The notes beneath the pieces were generated by a model, which saw nothing but the letters and a program-made list of their open reading frames with translations, made no database searches and was not told the DNA's origin. From Mycoplasmataceae bacterium (lineage in GTDB: Bacteria; Bacillota_I; Bacilli_A; Mycoplasmatales; Mycoplasmoidaceae), in contig JAIRME010000001.1 of the NCBI GenBank assembly GCA_031258945.1, positions 1-52,925 of the forward strand: a stretch of DNA of 52,925 nt, given 5' to 3'. Made by a program: the position numbers and the translations under genes. This document shows, piece after piece, positions 5,920 through 16,438 of this stretch. Numbering within the stretch: the stretch's first letter is position 1; each line of letters begins with the position of its first letter.

Positions 5920-8685
5920 TTAAACTCCTTCACTTTTAACTTCATCGAGAAATTTTCACCAATAACTAACATCATTACTTAATCGATAACGATCCCACGC
6001 ACTCTTGACTACCAAACATTCACCTTTTTTAGCTCTAGCGATAAATTTATGTTCAACATCGCTAAGAGGTTTACCTGAAGCTGAAAGCATTTCTGTTAAT
6101 TTATTAATATCATTCTCTGATGATTGAAAATAAAAACCATATTGAGCTAGTTCGAAAATTTCTTTATATTCGGTTGAAGCTTCTCCAGTAACCACTCCTA
6201 AACCTTGATCTACTAAAACAGCGGCAGCATTGTTACTTCGAGCGATACGCACAAATTTATTAAGTGCTCACATTACGCCAGCGATGTGTCGAATACTATG
6301 GAACTCATCAATATATGAGACAAATTTATAACCAGACATTTTGTTAGTCATCATAATTTCAGCCTCTACTTCAAGTAAAAAAATAACAAACGCTGCTAAA
6401 ATGTTAGTCGTAGTTCTTGCAATGTTATGAATATCAATGTTGAATCAACGATTATCAGTTCAATCAACATTGCTATGAACATTGAATAAATAACCGTAAG
6501 TGCTATTTTCGTTATATTGTTCCAACAAAATAGCTAATTTAGCTAATGCTTCTTTATTTTCTTTTTCGGTACGCGACATTTTAATTGCGGTTTCGTAAAA
6601 ATCTTGTGTCGTCGGCATACGCTTTTTAGAAATTTTATGAAAATCTATGTCTTGTGTAAATTTACATGGCCCGCTTTTGTTCTCATAAACATATTTGTTT
6701 ACTTTACGTCAAGCTGCCATGATTTCTTCTTCATCACTTTTGCCTTTTAGATTAAACAAAGCTATAGCTATCGCATCATTTTTAATGTAAGTTTTGTCTA
6801 GTGGTTGTAATGAAACGTTTGTAGTTACATCATTAGGAACAGTTAACACATCTCAAATATTTAGCATTTTAGTTTTTTGATCATTAATATTTTTTTGACC
6901 AAGCACAACATTTGCCCCACCTAAGCGTTCTGTCATCTTTCCATAATCTGGTTTAGGATCAATACAAAAAATATAATGCCCGTCAAAATAATCTTGAATC
7001 ATGTCGCGTTTTGTAGTTCATGTTTTACCTGCTCCAGTAAAAGCTAACGAAATTCTAGTGTACGAATTATATTTTTCAGTTATTTGTCAATAATTTTCAA
7101 AGATCGGTGTTTTGCTAATATGCATGCCAGTTTGATCAACAATGTTACCTTTGTATCAAGAATTTACTTCGCCTACACTTACGTCATTTACAAATGGATA
7201 ACCGATGGCCAAACTGGTATTTAAAACATGAATGGCATTATCTTTAACAATTTCCATTGGTAAAGATTGCACATTGATTTTTTTTCTGCGAAATGTATTT
7301 TTCATAGAATCTCAATAACTTTTACGGAATTGCAACGATGGTAATTCGTAACAACGTGTATTTGTAAAAGCATCCATTTGAAAATAATTCAAATCATTGA
7401 CACCAAATCCTCGATTGTAATCCATCATTTTTTGATCAAAGGAATTCATTTTTTGTTTGAGTTCTTTGCGAGTATTAGCTTTGAATATGACATAGATGCA
7501 CAATTCTTTCAAATCATAAATATGACTATTGCTAGCTATTTGATCAGATATAAAAGCAATTTGCGAATCAACTTTCTTAATTTCGATGCGTTGCACATCA
7601 GAGGCACGTTTTCGAAATCATTTTGAACTCATGATACGTGAAGTAGCGTTTGATAAAAAATATAAAATATTCTGTGTTATGCTTTTGTCTAAAAACTTAG
7701 TAGATGTGTAAGTTGTGTAATTTGTATCGTTGTACAAGTAACGTAAATATTCGCGTCTAGCTACATCTGGTAAAACATTAACACATTTAAAACCCATTAA
7801 TTCAAAAGTTCCGTCATCTCGAAAGAACTTCAGATAGTTTTTATAAGCTGTAATGTGTTTTACGCCCACTCTATTAAGCAGATTAATGTTTACACTATCA
7901 TTTGGTCATAGTTCATTTAAAATTTGCGAAATTTCGCTTCTATTTGCTTTAGTGATGTTTATTTTAGCTTCTTTAATAAGTGATTCTAGAACATAGAATT
8001 GTTTTTCATTGTTTTCGATACTATCACTATTTAAAACCAGAAAATAGGCTTGTTGCTTATGAGTGGTGTCTTTATTCATTTGTTCGATTTTGGCGTCATA
8101 CTGGTCTTGTAATGTTTTAATATCAATATTAGTTTTTTTCAATTTATATTCTTTTTTAGAAATTTGATAAAGTATGCCAGTAGTGATGATGTCATAATCA
8201 GAATGATGACCCCAAAAGTTAGCACACTGTTCAATAATTTGATTTTTAGTGGCATTCTCTGATAAGCTAAGATCATAACCACTAATTCGATATATAGAGA
8301 TGTAACCTTCACGTTCTTCATTTTTGTATCGAATATGGTTATCTTTTATTTCTTTAAAACGGTAATAAGCTTTAATTTGTTGCTCATTTCAATGTTTTTT
8401 ACCAAAAAATTGTTTGGTAAACCATCGACGTAAACGTGTACGTAACTTGCCGGTTTGTTTGCTACCAGCAAAGCAAAGCAAGGCGAAGATCCCTACATAT
8501 ATAGCAAAAATTAAACCCATAGTAAAGTCTCAGCCTACGGAAAAAGCAATGATGAAAATAGGCAAAACAGCTATAAGAAACATATATAAGTCTCTTAAAT
8601 CCAACCCCATTTTCCGCACTTCGCGAATTGGCATTAAATTTATTTCTTCGTTTTGTTTTTCGTTATTTTTTTCGATCTCGTACAT
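5920..8685 (-). CDS. VirB4/TraE-like conjugation ATPase
   Basis: The 921-aa frame is intact with TGA read as Trp. An N-terminal portion carries two membrane segments (about residues 31-50 and 55-71: LIAVLPIFIIAFSVGW, FTMGLIFAIYVGIFALL), resembling a VirB3-type fusion. A long helical/beta middle follows, then the motor domain: Walker A AFTGAGKTWT (Lys about 554), then YIFCIDPKPDYGK, and Walker B VSYIDEF (Asp about 793). The C-terminal part contains GFYFQSSENDINKL and ends FLDEVKSEGV. VirB4 ATPases power pilus/channel assembly in conjugation. It is flanked by the VirB6-like gene (5 bp upstream) and small cargo genes. Confidence 0.9.
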
Positions 8686-8690
8686 AAATA

Positions 8691-10352
8691 TTACACATCC
8701 TTCAATCATTTAATTGTGTTTTTAGTAGCTTTTACACCTTTATTTATATTAGCGAGAGCATCTCGTGTTGCAGTACCGTTAGCATAATAATCAATTGCGT
8801 CACTATTGCCAAATAACATTGCGCTGCGTCTAGCTTGGATTAATGCGGCTAGCAGAGCAGCATCAATAAATAATAATCCAACACCACCAGTGATTCATTG
8901 AGCGTAGCTATCAAGATTATTTACTCACGTCATGAGGAAAGGTAACAAACTAATTGCAACTTCCATGAACACGTATGTGAAAAACAATTCTACTCAAACT
9001 GTGATCATCTCACCAGCATGTTGTTTGAAGTCTGCATTTTTGCCCCTAGCTAGAACAATAACGGTACCGCCCCATTTCATAATAATAATTACTCAATTTT
9101 GAGCTACACGTCAAGATGCTCGCATAAGAATAAGATCGGCAATGGCAGTAAAAATAAACCCAATAATCATATTAGGTAAACCAATATCACCCCATCCATT
9201 AAATAAGTTAGATGATCAATTATTTCCATTTGGATCACCGGTTATAAATGTATAAATCTGTTCAACTAAATTCATGCTAATCATTCCCATGGTTTTTAAC
9301 TGTAATGCTTGCAAACCGATTTGTTGAGTGTCGCCGTAAAGAATTCGATCAACTAGTCCTTTTTGATCGGAAATAAAATATCCTAAATAAGCATCACTAG
9401 ACATGTTTAGACTACTATCCTTTAAACCATCAAACGTTAGAAAAATACTACTAAATTGTGTGTCCCAACTAATAATAGTGTCGTGAAATTTAGATAAATC
9501 TTTGTAATCCGACAAACACCCGTTAAATAAAAGATTAATGTTATTCAAATGCAAAGAAACATTGGCGATTTGATTTGCTAATTTACCACTCAGATCTAAT
9601 GTTCCAGTTTGTAATTGATTAATGATTAAAGTCAACGTTTGAATATCTTCTGTCATATTGCCCGAGTTTATGTAATTCAAAATATTATTAACATCATTTA
9701 ATTGCGTTTGTAATTGATTAGCGATGTCTGATCGACCATTAGCATTAGCTTGTGTGATAGCATTTGTTAATTCAGTTTGCATGTTGTTTAAAGCTTGCAC
9801 AATACTAATTTGTTGTCCACCAACATCAATTTTGACAAAATTAATATTTTGTAAATCTTTTAAATCATTCAGTAAATATGTTTTTAAACCTGTTACATCG
9901 TCAGCTGATAATGTTGCTGGTAAATTCTTATTAAAAATACTTATTAATATTGTTACTAATGTAGAAACAATCATAATGATGAATGGAGAGACTGCTAAAA
10001 ACAAAGGATATCCAAATATAAATTTAACATGTTCTTGAACCTCTCCATCATTTCCAAAACGACGCATCGCATTGCGACGACTTATTTTAATTAGTAGATA
10101 AGCTAATCAAATAATTGCGCTTACAATAATTAATAAAATCACAATTGTAAAAATTTGTCCGCCTCAATTAAATTGTCAAATTAAACGGCCATTAATAATT
10201 TGAGTATGAAAAATAGCTTGAGAAAACCCAGATCCGACACATTTAAAAAGATTATAGAAAATGTTCAAAACTCAAAGCGGTATATAAATAAAAATGACAT
10301 AGAAAATGCCACCTAATGCATTAGCAACTAAATCAAATATCCAAGTAAACAT
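8691..10352 (-). CDS. VirB6/TrbL-like polytopic mating-channel membrane protein
   Basis: 553 aa. N-terminal membrane segments are at about residues 10-30 and 62-85 (VILLIIVSAIIWLAYLLIKI), followed by one at about 110-135 (PFIIMIVSTLVTILISIF). A large soluble, Gln/Asn/Leu-rich region of about 200 residues follows (QALNNMQTELTNAITQANAN and similar heptad-like segments). The C-terminal third returns to hydrophobic helices (MIIGFIFTAIADLILM, WVELFFTYVFMEVAISLLPF, WITGGVGLLFIDAALLAAL). This layout is that of the inner-membrane channel component next to VirB4 in conjugative elements, and I recall an ICE transmembrane family of similar layout in mycoplasmas. AAGGAT lies before the ATG; spacing to the upstream gene is 1 bp. 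Confidence 0.75.
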
Positions 10353-10353
10353 T

Positions 10354-13300
10354 TTATCCTTTTAATGCTTCCTCATCTTCGTCTATCACAGACTTAGTGA
10401 TAGATGGTTCTTTTTCTGAATTTACTTTTGTATCTTTTTTAAATTTATGTAATACAGATTTTTTAATAGGTTTATCAATTTTGATTTCAGTTTTATTCTC
10501 TTCGATAAATTTTTTGCCAGATTTTTTTGCTTCAATTTTGCGTTGATTTAATTCATCTTGAACTTCTTCATCATCATATGCGGAATTGTATTTTTTACCA
10601 CGTTTAGCAAATTTAATGATAAAAATTAACATAATACCAAAACCAACGATTCCTAATACTACTCATAAGGCCGTTAAATTGGTTCCACTATGTGGATGCA
10701 ACGGTGTAAAGTCATTATCAATTATTTCAATACTTTGTAAATCTGGTACCGGCATTCCAGATGGATTCATGTTATAGACAGTTGAATATAAATTAAATAC
10801 GACGTCTAGTTTGCCGCTATCATCGTTTTGAACTTTGAAAATAACACCTTTAAGTGCCTGAGCAAATTCAGTCTTAGATAAATTAGTTTCAAATAAATAC
10901 GAATCATCATCACCAACAGTAATGCCGTTATAAGCGATTAAGTTATCTAAGATATATTGTTGATTAATTTGACTTGGTTCAATTTTGATTGGTGTACTTC
11001 GACTATGTTTTTGTAGAATAACATTTTTAGCAAATAACTGTACATTTAAAACTTGCGCAGCATCTCCTGACGCTTCATCCTTAAAATGAATTGTCATCTG
11101 TAATGTTCCGGTGTTATCGTTACAAACATAATCAACATGATCAATTAATTGATCGATTGTGTAAGATGTTTCAAAAGCTTCTTTCACTTGTACAAAACAC
11201 GTTTTATCAAATGGCACATCACCCAAACCTTGTGTGTCAGAAGCTGGAACTTGTTCTGCATCAAGATAAGCTTTAATTTGACTAGGTGTTTTGGTATAAA
11301 GAATTTTGGTGAATGCAGATCATGCTGTTGGGTTAGTTCCTAATCCGGTTGGGCCATAAAAGAAGCCAGCATTTTTATCTAAAGGGTTTCCATCAATTTC
11401 ATCTAGTGCATTAGAGAGTGTAAAAGCACTAGGACTAAATTGTCAATAATTGGATGAATCTCCGTTTAATGATCAAACTTTGTCATTAGCTATATCATAG
11501 ATACCTAATGTGTCAGATGTACCTAATGTTCCAAATGCACCGTCATTAGTGATACATGATTGTAATTGAAACCATGTGTTATCAATTGAAGGATAATTAA
11601 AACTTAGAGCAATTTCTCCGCCCATTAAATCATTTAAATTAAATGTTTTGGTTTGTGGTTGCGTTTGATCAGCACCATCAATGTAAGTAAGCGTGTAATT
11701 TAGATTTTGACTTAATAAATTTGTGACTACATCTAAATAGTTATCAAATTGCAAAGCTGAAGTTATATCAATATGTTGAGACACATAGTCATTCTTTCAC
11801 TTTAAAATCGATAAATCAGCAATTGCTGCTTCCATTGTTGTTTGGTCGTCGTGCGCATGATTAATTAAAAAATTACTTAAGCTCCATGATTGTTCAGTAT
11901 TATCATATCACTCTAATGGTTTGGTTGTAGTTGTTGGAATAGTTCAATCAAAAATTCCAGATGATACATCGCAATCAATTAATTTTCCGTCAATGATAGC
12001 GTTAGATAAATCATTCAGCGCTCATTGTGGCAATATTTTTGCAAATTGAGCTATATCAGGTTGTTGGATTCAAAATGAATTATCATAATTACCAGTAGTT
12101 GGATCTTTTTTACCAGATACTTGATTTTTAGTTGTATCTCATCCCATTAAATCTGCAGAAACATAATCTTCATTTAATTTTAAAGTTAAGTAACTTCTGG
12201 ATTCATCGTAAAAGGAATCATCAATATCGGGTATTAATAATTTATCTTTATCAAAAGCAGATATATCCATTCCTTGAGGGAATGAGGTAAATTCTATGTT
12301 ACTAGGATCTATAGACTTTGTAAAAGGAGTTGTAGAGGAATACAATTGCGGAGTTGGGTATTCTGGTTCAGGTGGCGGTGGAGGATAATCTCAATTAGTA
12401 CTTTGACCAGACCAATGTGCCGCATAATATGACGAAGTGTTAAAAGTAAAAATGTAATCCGTACCATCGTATGCCAAACTAGCATTTTCTCATATATTTG
12501 ATACACCGTAATAATCTGTCGTTGTAGTTTCGGTGTAATAATATTCTCCAGGAAGAGGTTCATCGACGTGTTCAGAGTAATTAACCTTTCAACCATCTTT
12601 TGAAGTAGGCAATTCGATATATGTTCCTTTTAATCCAGAGAAAGTATTATTTAATTTGTAATAAATTGGAAAAGAAAATTGGAAAGAACGTTCGTCACCA
12701 TTTTTGATGTATCCTGCGATAACATTATCGCTTGATTTTATGTTTTCTTGAGTAGCAGAATAAAATGATTTGTCATAGTCCGGCACCACTAGCTTATTTT
12801 TGTCAAATGATGTAGAATCCAAATAATAATCATCAATATGATAATTAGAAATTGTACCGGGATTCAAAGAACCATAATTTAAATCTTTAGTTTCGTTATT
12901 TCCATCTTTTGTAAAGTGTTCAGTAAATTGCAAATTAGAATCAAAATGACAATTTAATGTATTTGTAGAAACAACATAATCGGCAAAGCAATGATCTACT
13001 CAATTTTGTATAAAATTACTTATGTCAGCAGTTCTATGGAAAGTAACGGTTTGATAATTTGGAAAATAATAAAATTGGCAGGAAACAGATGGCCTATCTG
13101 TTGGAAAACTTCAAGGACCTTGTTCACTTCCGGTTTCGGTGTAAGATCAATACGCTCCTTCAAAGTTATTAAAAGTAACGATAGCATTTGATATTGTATT
13201 AATTCGAATATTAGAAACATTTTCAGTTGGCAAAAAAATAGGAACAGGAATTTCAAAATGAAAGTTCATTGAATGAACAAAAGCTTCGCAACTTCCACCA

Positions 13301-13482
13301 TTATCTTTATACAAAACTTGGTCTGGATTTGATATCGTAAAATTTTGATCTCAACTTCATATTCTTTTTGCATTGCTTATACGATTGTATGAATTATTGT
13401 TTACATACAAACTACACAACGGTAAAAATGTTACCGGTGTAACTAAGCCCAAACTTAATATCCATAATTTGCTAAATTTCAT
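10354..13482 (-). CDS. Very large surface-exposed conjugation protein, 1042 aa
   Basis: A signal-like helix opens the protein (FSKLWILSLGLVTPVTFLPL). There is a long secreted region rich in Tyr, Trp, Asn, Asp and Ser, a Pro-rich hinge (DYPPPPPEPEYPTP, about residues 360-375), then a C-terminal membrane segment (LTALWVVLGIVGFGIMLIFII) and a 90-residue basic cytoplasmic tail. Two motifs repeat within the ectodomain: SFDKNKLVVPDYDKSFY and AFDKDKLLIPDIDDSFY, so it contains a duplicated module. It has no lipobox Cys near the start. Size, position between the pilin-like and VirB6-like genes and topology fit the large surface protein of mycoplasma ICEs. A role in donor-recipient contact is inferred. 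Confidence 0.7.
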
Positions 13483-13484
13483 GT

Positions 13485-13679
13485 TTACCTCTTAATATTC
13501 CTAGTAACCATTTCATCCATAGCAAATATTCCATATCCATGGTCAAAATAAATTTTGTTCATTTTGTTATTAGCAAATTTAACATAGCATCTATTTGGTG
13601 TATTAGGAATCGGAGTAACAAATATTTTTTGTCACCCAGCATTAATAAACATTTCTACAACTTTTTTCTTACTCTTCAT
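13485..13679 (-). CDS. Hypothetical protein, 64 aa
   Basis: The ORF begins MKSKKKVVEMFINAGWQKIF and ends IFAMDEMVTRNIKR. It has a basic start, an internal FVTPIPNTPNRCYVKFANNK stretch and no membrane helix. The ATG follows a weak AGGG site. Its last codons carry the AGAGGT site for the large surface protein (2 bp gap). Family unknown. It lies between the pilin-like and surface-protein genes, so it may be a small assembly factor, but nothing in the sequence shows this. Confidence 0.5.
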
Positions 13680-13682
13680 AAC

Positions 13683-14039
13683 TTACTGCCCTATAAATTT
13701 ATTTAAGAAGAAAAATACGGCACTAAAACCAATGCCAGCAATCAATGAAATAACTACAATAATCAAAAATGCTGCTCGAACATTTTCTTTTGCCTCTTCT
13801 CGAATTTTAATAACTTCGTTATTGCGGTTGCCTCAATTATGCATTAAACGGAAAATCTGTTGCCCAATTAAAACCATTGCTAAACCATAAACGGCACCCA
13901 TTACCACATACTGCACAACTGCTGCATTATCTGCACCTATCAAATTTGAAAGTCAAACTCAAACTCATGAGGGAACATTACTAGCCCCATGAATCGCACT
14001 ATGCGCATTCAATTGAATGTTTTGTATTATGTCTAACAT
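13683..14039 (-). CDS. Pilin-like (VirB2-like) two-TM conjugation protein, 118 aa
   Basis: A 118-aa protein with a short N-terminal segment (MLDIIQNIQLNAHSAIHGAS), a first hydrophobic helix (AAVVQYVVMGAVYGLAMVLI), a polar loop with basic and acidic residues (MHNWGNRNNEVIKIREEAKE), and a second helix (AAFLIIVVISLIAGIGFSAV). Two helices joined by a charged loop are typical of VirB2-type pilins and of the pilin-like protein at the head of mycoplasma ICE transfer operons. Several Trp residues before the first helix are encoded by TGA. The neighbours (large surface protein, VirB6-like, VirB4-like) support this call. Confidence 0.6.
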
Positions 14040-14041
14040 AC

Positions 14042-14293
14042 TTATTTACCTATTCTTTCTGTTTTCTTAATTTTTCGTTCTGAACTAAACTGATAAACCC
14101 CGACAGAAATTAATAATCCTGCACCAATCCCTAATAAAATACTTAACAATATATGTTCGCCTTCTGGTTGTTGTTTGAACCCAGTCATCATCATGATAGA
14201 CGGCACAATTAAACAAACGAATCCTACAATCAATAAGATGATAGAAATTTTGAATATTTTTTTATTTTTCATATTTTTTTTAAATTCTTTCAT
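14042..14293 (-). CDS. Two-TM small membrane protein, first gene of the transfer operon
   Basis: 83 aa. The basic start (MKEFKKNMKNKKIFK) leads into two membrane helices (ISIILLIVGFVCLIVPSIMM and LLSILLGIGAGLLISVGVYQ) and a basic tail (SSERKIKKTERIGK). A second ATG eight codons in is an alternative start. No clear ribosome site precedes either. It lies 2 bp from the pilin-like gene and is the first gene downstream of the terminator at 14328-14367, so the operon promoter should lie in 14294-14327. A TATTGT box there (minus strand, near the GTATTGTAAT stretch) is a weak candidate. Confidence 0.55.
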   Translation of the reverse strand: MKEFKKNMKNKKIFKISIILLIVGFVCLIVPSIMMMTGFKQQPEGEHILLSILLGIGAGLLISVGVYQFSSERKIKKTERIGK

Positions 14294-14327
14294 TTAAATG
14301 AATTACAATACTTGGGTATGTTGAAAA

Positions 14328-14367
14328 CAAAAAAATCTCTAAACTCAATTATTGACTTAGAGATTTT
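14328..14367 (-). terminator. Strong intrinsic terminator between tRNA-Trp and the conjugative element
   Basis: An 11-bp perfect stem (AAAATCTCTAA with TTAGAGATTTT; plus-strand arms 14332-14342 and 14357-14367) with a 14-nt loop, followed on the minus strand by a U-run. It ends transcription coming from ymdB/tRNA-Trp and insulates the element. Confidence 0.8.
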
Positions 14368-14385
14368 CTCTTGCTTCTTCGCTTG

Positions 14386-14417
14386 CTCTTTATTAAGTTT
14401 TGAACTTATTTAAAGAG
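14386..14417 (-). repeat. Hairpin just 3' of the tRNA
   Basis: CTCTTT pairs with AAAGAG and, inside, AAGTT pairs with AACTT. It starts four bases after the encoded CCA of the tRNA and may be a processing signal or a remnant of the element junction. Confidence 0.5.
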
Positions 14418-14420
14418 TTT

Positions 14421-14494
14421 TGGCGGGGGTTATAGGAATTGAACCCATGTCAGTGGTTTTGGAGACCATTATTCTGCCGTTGAACTAAACCCCC
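14421..14494 (-). tRNA. tRNA-Trp (anticodon CCA)
   Basis: The minus strand folds into a full cloverleaf: acceptor GGGGGTT/AACCCCC, D stem GTTC/GAAT, anticodon stem ATGGT/ACCAC with loop CTCCAAA (anticodon CCA), a 4-nt variable loop, T stem ATGGG/CCTAT with loop TTCAATT, discriminator G73 and an encoded CCA. It reads UGG. The first anticodon-stem pair is an A-C mismatch. Four additional Gs precede the 5' end, giving a run of nine. A second tRNA-Trp(UCA) that reads UGA must lie elsewhere. It is 14 bp from the ymdB stop and marks the right border of the conjugative element. Confidence 0.92.
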
Positions 14495-14508
14495 CCCCTC
14501 ATCTTTTA

Positions 14509-15297
14509 TTACTTTTCGTAAATAAAGATACGCTCAATTGATTCTACCACATTGGTCTTATCATTGAAAGTTAATAATGCAGCATTCAATTGATATTTAC
14601 TATGGGAAGGCGACAAACGAAAACGTTCAGCAGTACCCATAAATACTTTAAGAATAGTTTCTGGTTCAGCTCCAATAATTCCTAAAGATCCCCCAGTCAT
14701 TCCTACATCCGTAATGTAAGCTGTATTTTTATATATTTTTTCATCAGCTGATTGTATGTGAGTATGAGTACCTAAAATAGCACTTACTTCCCCAGCAAAA
14801 GTTAAAAAGAAAGCATTTTTTTCACTAGTTGTTTCAGTATGAAAATCTACAATATGTATATCGTTTTGACAGTTTTTCAAAAAATTTGCAAAATACGGAA
14901 ACGGATTGATTTGTATCTTATGACATTCCACCGTATTGCCTAGTAAATTTGTAAGCCTAATAATTTTATTGTTAATCTTAAAAGTAATTGAGCCTTGCCC
15001 AATTTTGGCTTCCGATGTATTTTCATTTAAATTAAGGGGGCGTACAGTATTTTTTTGGTTTAGCACATCTTTTATTTCGTCTAAATGTCATGTGTGATTA
15101 CCAAAAGTAAAATAATTAACACCATTATTCATTAATTCATTGTAGTGTTTTAGAGAAATAGAACGCCCATGTGTAGTATTTTCAGCATTGGCAATCACAC
15201 AGTCAATATGATGAGTCTTAATTAAAAATGGTAATTCAGTTTTAATTGCACGACGACCAGCTTTCCCAAATATATCACCTATAAATAAAATTTTCAT
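14509..15297 (-). CDS. ymdB: YmdB-family metallophosphoesterase
   Basis: 262 aa, usual family length (about 265). It opens MKILFIGDIFGKAGRRAIKT with the metal-binding GDIFG motif, then IANAENTTHGRSIS (N-E-N), FTFGNHTW (GNH), HIVDFHTETTSEK (D-H-E), ILGTHTHIQSAD (GTHTH) and DVGMTGG, the metallophosphoesterase motifs in order. The family hydrolyses 2',3'-cyclic nucleotides and acts in RNA turnover in B. subtilis. The Trp of GNHTW is a TGA. The stop lies 14 bp from the tRNA-Trp gene, and the start 2 bp from the cyclo-ligase gene, so the three are probably co-transcribed. Confidence 0.93.
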
Positions 15298-15299
15298 AG

Positions 15300-15839
15300 T
15301 TAATTAGTAATGATTAAGTCTAACACTTTATCATAACGATTAATCACAAACTCATCATTTCTTTGAAAATCATAAGCCAATCCAATAGTACGGATATTTG
15401 TATGAGTATTTAAATAATTATTGTAGTGGTTAAAACCGTAACCTAAACGGTGCTTTGTTTTGTTAAAACCAATCAACGGAATAATCATTAAGGTAATTTG
15501 GTCACCATTTACTATGGTAGAAGTAGAAGGTTGACGCATATTTTTTCAATATTCATATTCAAAATGAATAGTAGTAATTGGTTTAAAAAACATTTTATTC
15601 TTATTAAGATACGGTAAACATATTTTATAGTGTGATTGCAATAATTCATGAATTATTGCAATCGTATCCACTTCATTTTCCATTGGTCAATAAAATGCAA
15701 TATATTTTGATAAACTTTTTGCAGAAATATTTTGCAAAACTTTAATGTAAATTTGATGGTCAAGATGAGTTTTATAACTTGGCTTTAACTCTCATCTTTT
15801 TTTCAGTATTTGCAGGCGAATATCACGATTATTAATCAT
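15300..15839 (-). CDS. 5-formyltetrahydrofolate cyclo-ligase (MTHFS)
   Basis: 179 aa, usual length. The N-terminus reads MINNRDIRLQILKKRW, then YIAFYWPMENEVDTI (the IA-Y-P-EV-T signature), LLQSHYKICLPYL, IIPLIGFNKTKHRLGYGFNHY (the substrate-binding GF-R-GYG-Y motif, here GYGFNHYN) and IGLAYDFQ. The enzyme converts 5-formyl-THF to methenyl-THF with ATP, feeding one-carbon metabolism and formyl-Met-tRNA synthesis. The upstream frame stays open into the degenerate glycosyltransferase region, but the family start is the ATG at 15837-15839. No ribosome site is evident. Confidence 0.88.
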
Positions 15840-16400
15840 TCAATGATTATAATTTATCGTTTCATGAAAACATGTTTGAAATTGTATGTACAATTTTCAA
15901 TCCAAAATTAAATTTGAAAGTTTATTGAGGTTAATATATTCGTGTGACGATAGGCTTAAGCTATATTACTCGATAAACTGCTGCGGAATTGTTAAAACAT
16001 CTATATGTCGATACTTTTTTTAATTAAACGATCTTGTTTTGTTAAATAAGCATAATTTTGTGTTTGAATATAAGGAATTACAATTGTTTCTATACCTCCC
16101 ATGAATGTGGTAGTAGAGGAGAGATCATATAAATTGCTTAGATCTTTTTGGATAATAGTATCAATATCCAGATAAATTATTTTTGATAATTTTTTTGAGC
16201 AATTTGATTAACTCTGCCAAAAAAATTTTCTTCAAAATAAAGAGTTCTACTTTTAGGATATTTGTATATTTTCTTTGGAACCAATAAATTAAATTGTAGG
16301 TACAATTTACGAAATATTTGCAAAAAGTTGAATAAACCTACGGTTTAAATTATTCCCGGTGAATAGTTACAAGTTCTATGCAAAAATGTATTTTTTTATT
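15840..16400 (-). pseudogene. Decayed family 8 glycosyltransferase
   Basis: Minus-strand pieces can be read in different frames. The first is KSRTLYFEENFFGRVNQIAQ. After a frameshift comes SKIIYLDIDTIIQKDLSNLY, the GT8 nucleotide-sugar/Mn signature with a D-x-D (YLDID) at about 16158-16169. The next piece is NYAYLTKQDRLIKK. After a shift in a poly-A run comes KYRHIDVLTIPQQFIE, then a TAA, and then SLSLSSHEYINLNKL, LDWKLYIQFQTCFHETINYN. At least two frameshifts and one nonsense codon interrupt it. TGA codons alone cannot explain the breaks. GT8 enzymes add sugars to glycolipids or polysaccharides. The 5' end is uncertain. Confidence 0.55.
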
Positions 16401-16438
16401 AATGGATGTCAAATTTTTTTTAGATATAAATAAACATG

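Noticed and set aside
9724-10038. 104-codon plus-strand ORF
   Set aside because: It is antisense to the VirB6-like membrane protein, which is open across the whole region, and has no start signals of its own.
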